Assembly (NCBI GenBank): GCA_011525755.1 | Contig: WYBS01000007.1 | Location: 1-36,770, forward strand | DNA: 36,770 bases | From: Planctomycetaceae bacterium | GTDB lineage: Bacteria; Planctomycetota; PLA2 | Direction: 5' to 3' | Part shown: piece by piece, positions 31,336-36,770 of the stretch | Position numbering within the stretch: position 1 is the stretch's first letter | How the letters are laid out: each line of letters opens with the position of its first letter | Program-made: the position numbers and the translations under genes | The notes under the pieces: generated by a model | What the model was told of the DNA's origin: nothing | Seen by the model: only the letters and a program-made list of their open reading frames with translations | Databases searched by the model: none

Positions 31336-32481
31336 CTACGGCGGGGTCCTCGGAGCGGCTCCTCGCGGGGGGGATTCTACCGGATTCAGGGGGGGCCGGG
31401 GGGGATCGGCCAGATGTAGGAAAAGCGCCGCAAAGAGGGCAAACAGCGGATCGGTGATCTCGGGGGTGTGGCCAACAAGCCGCGTCTGGGCCGCCTCGAT
31501 CCCGAAGAGGAGGAACGCCGCCCCCCCCGCCGCGACCCGGAGCCGGAGCCCCACCTCCCGCGCCAGCCAGACGAGGGCGCCATAGAGGAACGCCTTCTCG
31601 AAAAGGCTCTGCGAGTTGATGAGCATCGAGCCGCGAAGGAATCCACCGAAGGGGATCCACTGGAAGGCCCGGGGGGCCGCCCGAGCCTCGAAGGGGGCGA
31701 GGCCCCGGAGGACGAGCGCCGCGGCGAGGAGGAGCGCGACGGGCGCGGGGCGGAAGCGGAGGAGCGCGACGGCGACGACCCCGAGCAAGGCGCCCGCGAC
31801 GCCGGCCGGCGAGAGCCAGTTGTCCACGATCGCGACCTCGAGGCCGAGGGTGATGGCGACGAGGGCCGGGAGCCACCGGACCGTCGGGCGCCGCACGGAT
31901 GCCGCGGCCCAGAGGCAGCCGACCGCGGCCCACGCCGCGGCGTCGTGGAGCGTGTCGATCCAGGGGAAGGGCCTCCACGCGCGGAGCGGCTTCAGGCTGT
32001 CCTTCCACTCCTGCCAGTCGAGCGCGGGGACGAAGGGCACGAGCCGGTAGGCGAGCCAAAGGGCCACGAAGACGAGCGGCGCCGGGCGCCCGCCCGCGCG
32101 GTCGCCGAGCCGGCGCACGTCGAACGCAGGCATCGCGCCGACGAACGCGCCGGCGGCGGCGCCGAGCGTGTTCGGCAAGGCGTCGCGGAGCGCCGGGTCG
32201 CGTGTCGGCAGGTGGAGCTGCGCCCACTGGAGCAGCACGCCATAGAGCGCGGCCGTAAGGACCACGATCCCGAAGCGGAGGGGGCGCGGGGGCCGCCGCC
32301 AAGCGACCATGCCGAGATATCCGTACGGCAGGAAGAGCGCGATGTTGCCGAGAAGATCGCCGCGCGACATCGGCGAGGACTCGAAGAGCGCCCGGAGCGG
32401 CGCGCCCTCCGCGCGGAAGTCGAACGGATAGAGCGACCCGTAGCCGATGAGCAGGACCGCGAGGAGAAAGAGCCGTTTCAT
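31336..32481 (-). CDS. VanZ-family membrane protein
   Basis: A 381-aa protein with about eight to ten membrane spans, from ATG 32481. The VanZ landmark 'SRGDLLGNIALFLPYGYLGM' is at residues 39-58, and a matching 'LLQWAQLHLPTRDPALRDALPNTLGAAAGAFVG' follows. A second related half appears from about residue 280 ('INSQSLFEKAFLYGALVWLAREVG', 'GIEAAQTRLVGHTPEITDPLFALFAALF'), so it may be an internal duplication of the VanZ unit. VanZ proteins affect teicoplanin resistance in enterococci; elsewhere their function is unclear. Confidence 0.85.
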   Translation of the reverse strand: MKRLFLLAVLLIGYGSLYPFDFRAEGAPLRALFESSPMSRGDLLGNIALFLPYGYLGMVAWRRPPRPLRFGIVVLTAALYGVLLQWAQLHLPTRDPALRDALPNTLGAAAGAFVGAMPAFDVRRLGDRAGGRPAPLVFVALWLAYRLVPFVPALDWQEWKDSLKPLRAWRPFPWIDTLHDAAAWAAVGCLWAAASVRRPTVRWLPALVAITLGLEVAIVDNWLSPAGVAGALLGVVAVALLRFRPAPVALLLAAALVLRGLAPFEARAAPRAFQWIPFGGFLRGSMLINSQSLFEKAFLYGALVWLAREVGLRLRVAAGGAAFLLFGIEAAQTRLVGHTPEITDPLFALFAALFLHLADPPRPPLNPVESPPRGAAPRTPP

Positions 32482-32555
32482 CGGCGCGGCGGATTCTACG
32501 CTGCCCCCCGGACCCCCCTCCTTCCGTCTCCGACGGTGCTAAGCTCGGAAGCGCC

Positions 32556-34160
32556 GTGCGTCGCGCCCTCCTCGCGCTCCTCCTCGCCGCCGCGGCTCGC
32601 GCGGGGGAGCCGGAACGCGCGATCCTCGCGGCCCACGGGATCGCGACCGACGCCTCTTCGCTCGGCGCCCACCTGCGGAGCCTCGTGCTCCCGGCGGAGG
32701 AGGCGGTCGCCGCGCGCGCGCTCGTCCGGGGCCTCGGCTCCGGGGACCCGCTGGCGCGCCACGAGACGCTCCTCCGGCTGAGCGCGTTCCAGGCGCCGCC
32801 GCTCGACGCGATCCGCGAGGCCCTTGCGAGCCCGGATCCCGAGGTGCGCCGCGTCGCGGCGCTGCTCCGCGAGCAGGCGCTGCGCCAGGTCAGGCGGGAC
32901 CTGCTGCTCGCCGCGTTGCGGACGATCGCAGACGACGGCATCAAGGGGCTCGCGGACGAGATCGTCGCGGTCGCGCCGCTCGCGGGCGAGATGGAGATCA
33001 CTCCCTCCGTCGCGGCGGCGCTGCGCGCGACGGTCGGACCCGAGGACCTCGCGACGTTGCGCGGCGCGGCGGCGGACGCGCGCGGCGAGGCGCGCTACGC
33101 GGCGGTGCGGGCGCTCGGCGCGGCCCCGGGCGCGGCCGCGGGCGAGGTCTCGCGGTGGCTCGAGGCGGACGACGAGCGGCTGCGCCTCGCGGCGGCGCTC
33201 GCCCTCGCCGACCGCGGCGACCGCCGTTGCCTCGATCCGCTCCTCGCGCTGCTCGGCGCCAGGGAGATCGCGGTCCGCCGCGACGCCGCCGACGCGCTCC
33301 GCGCGGCATGCACGGGAGGCGGCATCGGCTACGACCCGTTCGGCCGGCCCGAGGCGCGCCGCGCCGCGATCGACGCCTGGCGCACGTGGATCGACGCCCG
33401 CCCGGCCGATGCGCCGCTCCGGCACCCGCTCCCGATCGGCACGCGTCACCTCGGCCGCACGCTCATCTCGGTCTTTTCGCAGAACCGGGTCATCGAGGTC
33501 GATGGCGAAGGCGTGCGCCGGTTCGAGGTCAGCGGGGTCACGGGACCATGGGGGGTCCAGGGGCTCCCGAACGGGCACCGGCTCGTCGGGCTCCACCCGG
33601 GAGAGGTGATCCTCGAGTACGACGCGGAAGGCATGGAGATCGCGCGGCTCAGGGTGCCGGGGCACCCGCAGGGATTCCAGCGGCTCGAGAACGGGAACAC
33701 GCTCGTCGCGATCGCGGAGCAGAGCCGCGTCGTCGAGATCGCCCCGGACGGGAGCATCAAATGGGAGTGCACCCCGGCCGGGCGGCCGATCGACGTGCGC
33801 ATGCTCGACAACGGAAACATCCTCGTCTGCCTCATGCAGCCGGCCTCGGTGGTGGAGGTGAACCATGAGGGGCGCACCGTCTGGTCGCTCGAAGGCTTCA
33901 CGCACGCGTCCACGGCGCAGCGCCTCGAGAACGGCAACACGCTCGTCGCGGACACGAGGGAAGGGAGGGCCGCGGAGTTCGATCCCTCGGGACGGGTCGT
34001 CTGGGAGAGGACCGGCCTCGCCATGCTCTACACCGCCGAGCGGCTCCCGGACGGCAGCACGCTCGTCGCCGACGGCAACGGCGTCCGCGAGATCGCGCCG
34101 GACGGAGGGGAGCGCTGGCTCCACAAGGCCAGCACCTTCACCCGCGCCAGCCGGTACTGA
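32556..34160 (+). CDS. Exported HEAT-repeat plus beta-propeller protein
   Basis: A 534-aa protein from GTG 32556 with a signal peptide (RRALLALLLAAAARA). Residues about 30-270 are HEAT-like helical repeats ('PEVRRVAALLREQAL', 'ERLRLAAALALADRGDRRCLDPLLALLGAREIAVRRDAADALRAA'). From about residue 290 there are six or seven propeller blades with the motif 'R-L-x-N-G-N-T-L-V' (e.g. 'RLENGNTLVAIAEQSRVVEIAPDGSIKWE', 'RLENGNTLVADTREGRAAEFDPSGRVVWE'), as in arylsulfotransferase-like and PQQ-like propellers. No catalytic residues are evident; probably a protein-binding scaffold outside the cytoplasm. Confidence 0.78.
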   Translation: MRRALLALLLAAAARAGEPERAILAAHGIATDASSLGAHLRSLVLPAEEAVAARALVRGLGSGDPLARHETLLRLSAFQAPPLDAIREALASPDPEVRRVAALLREQALRQVRRDLLLAALRTIADDGIKGLADEIVAVAPLAGEMEITPSVAAALRATVGPEDLATLRGAAADARGEARYAAVRALGAAPGAAAGEVSRWLEADDERLRLAAALALADRGDRRCLDPLLALLGAREIAVRRDAADALRAACTGGGIGYDPFGRPEARRAAIDAWRTWIDARPADAPLRHPLPIGTRHLGRTLISVFSQNRVIEVDGEGVRRFEVSGVTGPWGVQGLPNGHRLVGLHPGEVILEYDAEGMEIARLRVPGHPQGFQRLENGNTLVAIAEQSRVVEIAPDGSIKWECTPAGRPIDVRMLDNGNILVCLMQPASVVEVNHEGRTVWSLEGFTHASTAQRLENGNTLVADTREGRAAEFDPSGRVVWERTGLAMLYTAERLPDGSTLVADGNGVREIAPDGGERWLHKASTFTRASRY

Positions 34161-34264
34161 CGTTCGCGCATCCCTTGCGCCATCCCTCGGGCGCGAGTCC
34201 GTGGCTGGCACCGGCGTGCATGGCCCGGATGCGGCATCGGAGCCCGCGCTCCGTCGCGGCGGGG

Positions 34265-34282
34265 CCGAGGGGTGCCCCTCGG
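34265..34282. terminator. Hairpin between convergent genes
   Basis: CCGAGGGG and CCCCTCGG form a perfect 8-bp stem with a TG loop in the 177-bp gap between the convergent HEAT/propeller and peptidase-like genes. There is no T tract. A two-way terminator is the simplest reading. Confidence 0.4.
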
Positions 34283-34337
34283 AGCAGGCATCGGGGAGGT
34301 CGGGAGGAACCCGGACCCTCCGCCCGTTGGCGCCGCC

Positions 34338-36197
34338 TCAGCGCGTCACGATGCTGCCGTACCCGCAGCCGGTCGGACTCGGATCCGGGAACGGGCCGCC
34401 GGCGCCCGCGATCGTGATGCCCGTCGAGCTGTGCAGGTGCACCGTGGCGCAGTTGTCGGGGTCGGAGACGACCCCGCCCTGGATGTCCGAGAGAGGGATG
34501 AACGTGCCCGCGACGAGCTGCGCCGTCAGGTTCTGGTCGAGCACGAGGCCCGCGGTGCCGGGCGGGATGCAGCGCGCGGGCCAGCCCCGGCGCACGATCG
34601 CGGACGGGTGCTGGGTGGCGTTGTTCGAGATGAAGTCGACCGTCCCTAGGAGGCTCGACAGGCTGTCGGAGATCCCCGTCCCCGTCGGGTTGAGGCAGCC
34701 CGTGACGTCGCCGTTCGCGATCGTCGCGTTCTCCGAGAACTCGTTCGTGAACCGGCCCCCCACGTCCAGGAAGCCGAGCGTCGCCCAGCTGATCCCGTAG
34801 GGGATCGAGTAGCAGAACTCCGTCTTGTCGCAAGCGCTGTAGATCACGTAGTCGAAACGGTCCGCGGGCGGCATCCCGTCGAAGATCCCCGCGAGCTCCG
34901 CGAACGTGCGCGCGAAGCAGAAGTCGAGGATGACCCGCACCTTGCACGCCATCGTCGTGGTGAGCTGGAGGTCCGCCGCCTGGGTGGACTGGTAGTCGTT
35001 GTCCCCAGGGCCGTGGTACCGGCCGAACGACGAGCCGCTCCCGTGGGAGTTGATCCACACGATGAGCGTCGAGTGGAGCCCCTGCTGCATCCGCTGCTGG
35101 ATCATCGCGTTGAGGTCGTTCAGGTCCTCTGTGTACTCCGAGTCCTGCATCGCGACCCTGCGGTCGGGCGGGGTCACGATCCGGATGTTGCCCGACGGGA
35201 CGTTCGCGCCCTCGAAGAGATCGAGCATCTCGAGGAGGCTCGGGATCCGGTAGTCCTCGAAGCCCGCCCTCCACAGCAGCACGAAGATGCTCGCCGGGTC
35301 GGTGTTGTGGAGCGCGAGCTCCGACAGGATGTCCCTCGGCCCGTCGCGCCGCACGCCGGCGACGAGCGCGGCCGGCGGGTTCACCGGCGGATCGCGGACG
35401 ACCTCCGGCGAGGTGAACGTCGCCTGGTCGGGAGGTAGCGTCGCGGGATCGACGCTCAGGATGTCGACGCCGACCGCGCCGTCGAGGGACCACTCGCCGC
35501 CCCAGAAGCCGCGGCCGTTCGCGAGCGGCGGCCACTGCACGTTCGTCTCGTGCACGACCGCGCCCGTCGCCGCATCGACGAAGACGTACTCGAGCGGGTG
35601 CGCGTAGCTGGCGCCCGGGAAGAGGTCCACGAGGAAGAACCACTCGTCCGCGGGGAGCGTGCGCCCGACGGTCGGGACGGGATCGTCCGAGCCCGGGTCG
35701 CCTCCCGCCGGCTCGATCCGCGTGCCGGCCGGGAACGGCTGGAGCGAAGAGACCACGCGCGTGTCCTGCGGCGCGACGGCAAGCGCGGCCGCGATCGCGT
35801 CGTCGCGCGTGACGGCGTACGCACCGTTCGCCCGGATCTCGACGCCGGCGATGCCCGTCACCTCCGCGGTCGCGTCGGGCAGCGCGCTCAACGCGTCCTT
35901 GCGGACCTCGAGCTTCACGTAGCCGGGCGGGAGGCCGGCGAGGAGGAAGCTCCCGTCCGCGCCGCTCGTGACGGTCGCGAGCGTCGTCCCGTGCAGGTTG
36001 ACCGCGCGCACCTCGGCGTTCGCGACCGCCACGTCGCCCGGGGGCGCATCGGCCGCGATCCCGACGACGACGACCGGGCTCCCCTCGTACACGTACCCGC
36101 TGACCGTGGAGGTGCCGGGCACGTCGCCCGACGAGCCCGAGCCGCCGCACGCGGCCGCAACACAAGCAACCGCCAGAAGCAACTTGATCTTGCCCAT
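34338..36197 (-). CDS. Lipoprotein with carboxypeptidase-regulatory-like domain and legumain/caspase-like (clan CD) region
   Basis: A 619-aa protein from ATG 36197 (GGAGG seven bases upstream). The lipobox is A-A-A-C (Cys17), then a glycine/serine tether. Residues about 30-120 resemble a carboxypeptidase-regulatory beta sandwich ('STVSGYVYEGSPVVVVGI', 'GSFLLAGLPPGYVKLEVRK'). From about residue 305 the clan CD order appears: 'STLIVWINSHGSG' (H385), then 'KVRVILDFCFAR' (C427, 42 residues later) and 'FDYVIYSACDKTEFCY', like the third legumain block. It is predicted to be a surface peptidase of C13-like type, or an inactive relative. It is not a recognised annotated family to me. Confidence 0.65.
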   Translation of the reverse strand: MGKIKLLLAVACVAAACGGSGSSGDVPGTSTVSGYVYEGSPVVVVGIAADAPPGDVAVANAEVRAVNLHGTTLATVTSGADGSFLLAGLPPGYVKLEVRKDALSALPDATAEVTGIAGVEIRANGAYAVTRDDAIAAALAVAPQDTRVVSSLQPFPAGTRIEPAGGDPGSDDPVPTVGRTLPADEWFFLVDLFPGASYAHPLEYVFVDAATGAVVHETNVQWPPLANGRGFWGGEWSLDGAVGVDILSVDPATLPPDQATFTSPEVVRDPPVNPPAALVAGVRRDGPRDILSELALHNTDPASIFVLLWRAGFEDYRIPSLLEMLDLFEGANVPSGNIRIVTPPDRRVAMQDSEYTEDLNDLNAMIQQRMQQGLHSTLIVWINSHGSGSSFGRYHGPGDNDYQSTQAADLQLTTTMACKVRVILDFCFARTFAELAGIFDGMPPADRFDYVIYSACDKTEFCYSIPYGISWATLGFLDVGGRFTNEFSENATIANGDVTGCLNPTGTGISDSLSSLLGTVDFISNNATQHPSAIVRRGWPARCIPPGTAGLVLDQNLTAQLVAGTFIPLSDIQGGVVSDPDNCATVHLHSSTGITIAGAGGPFPDPSPTGCGYGSIVTR

Positions 36198-36258
36198 CGC
36201 TCCGCCTCCCGCGCGCCGGATCGTACCGGGACGGCCCCCCCCCGCGTCAACCGGGAAG

Positions 36259-36770
36259 TCACAGCCCGAAGAGCGTCTCGACCGCGGCGCGGTAGTCCGG
36301 GCCGAGCGTCAGCACGAGGAGGCTTCGCAGGAGCGCCGTCTCGTCGGTCAGCGCGACGGCGGCGCCGCGCCCCCACCCCGCGATCCTCAGGAAAGCGTCG
36401 ATCGGCACGCGCGCGGCCCCTCCCCCCGCGCCCCCCTCCCCGTAGCTCCCGACGTCCGCCGCATGCACGACGCCCTTGAACTCCCTGCACACCGCCTCGA
36501 CGAGCGGCATCTCGCGGTCGTGCGGCCCTGCGTCGCCGAAGAGCACGATGACCCGCTGCGTCTCCGCGCGCCACGGCGTCCGCCCGATCGCGTCGCGCAG
36601 CCCCGCGAGCACGGCCTCCTCCGTGTCGCCGCCCCCCCACGCCGGCACGCACGCGAGGAAGTCCTCGAGCAGCCGCGGATCGTGCGTCAGCGGCGACCCG
36701 ATCGTCACGAACGCGTCGCCCTCGTCGCGGAACGCCACGACCCGCGCGCGCAGGTCGGGCACCACGCGCC
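36259..36770 (-). CDS. von Willebrand A-like protein, C-terminal part
   Basis: Runs off the right edge, so the start is missing; at least 168 codons are visible. The strand 'QRVIVLFGDAGPHDREM' is the typical V-I-V-L-x-x-D-A-x-P block of von Willebrand A domains. Before it comes 'FVTIGSPLTHDPRLLEDFLACVPAWGGGDTEEAVLAGLRDAI', in which G-G-G-D-T-E-E-A matches the T of the metal site. The end reads 'AFLRIAGWGRGAAVALTDETALLRSLLVLTLGPDYRAAVETLFGL'. It lies 61 bp upstream of the clan CD-like lipoprotein on the same strand, so co-expression is possible. Confidence 0.75.
   Translation of the reverse strand, partial: RVVPDLRARVVAFRDEGDAFVTIGSPLTHDPRLLEDFLACVPAWGGGDTEEAVLAGLRDAIGRTPWRAETQRVIVLFGDAGPHDREMPLVEAVCREFKGVVHAADVGSYGEGGAGGGAARVPIDAFLRIAGWGRGAAVALTDETALLRSLLVLTLGPDYRAAVETLFGL

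Overview
The window is very GC-rich bacterial DNA that looks chromosomal: dense genes, many 4-bp start/stop overlaps and many lipoproteins with a glycine run after the lipid cysteine. A DUF1800/DUF1501 pair, PQQ sugar dehydrogenases fused to di-haem cytochrome, CHRD-domain lipoproteins, HEAT/von Willebrand A-like exported proteins and a haem-copper oxidase module suggest an aerobic Gram-negative heterotroph. Planctomycetota or a similar deep-branching, metagenome-sampled phylum fits best, but this is inference from gene content; no 16S or universal marker is present.

Layout. 1-3.9 kb: the start of rarA behind a thioredoxin-fold lipoprotein (minus), then ada, an esterase, a small unknown protein and a P-loop kinase (plus). 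4.1-8.9 kb (minus): a translationally coupled trio (exported 565-aa protein, DUF1800, DUF1501), a frameshifted membrane-protein gene and a 36-aa basic protein. 9.1-12.6 kb (plus): cytochrome oxidase subunits III and IV, two small membrane proteins and an exported HEAT protein. 12.8-18.9 kb (minus): a STAS protein, a TPR protein with a decayed CHAT domain and a CHRD plus putative-Ig lipoprotein. 19.1-23.1 kb (plus): two paralogous PQQ sugar dehydrogenases and an ACT-domain protein.

About 23.2-30.7 kb is an accessory island: visibly less GC-rich, relaxed codon use and mostly unrecognised genes. It holds a lipoprotein, two stand-alone GerE-type helix-turn-helix proteins, a six-unit 13-bp repeat array in a divergent promoter, and a tightly packed operon of two paralogous exported proteins plus three membrane proteins, one MauE/DoxX-like. 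Next come an orphan Rhs C-terminal tip with a caspase-like His/Cys pair, a membrane-anchored neighbour, tRNA-like stem-loops and an 83-bp degenerate repeat.

30.7-36.8 kb returns to backbone: a 1-Cys peroxiredoxin, a VanZ-family protein, a HEAT plus beta-propeller protein, a lipoprotein with a legumain/caspase-like peptidase signature, and the end of a von Willebrand A protein.

The strongest candidates for undescribed biology are the 26.3-28.6 kb exported-protein operon, the 13-bp array, and the Rhs tip with its caspase-like motifs. Two other clan-CD-like proteins occur in the same window.
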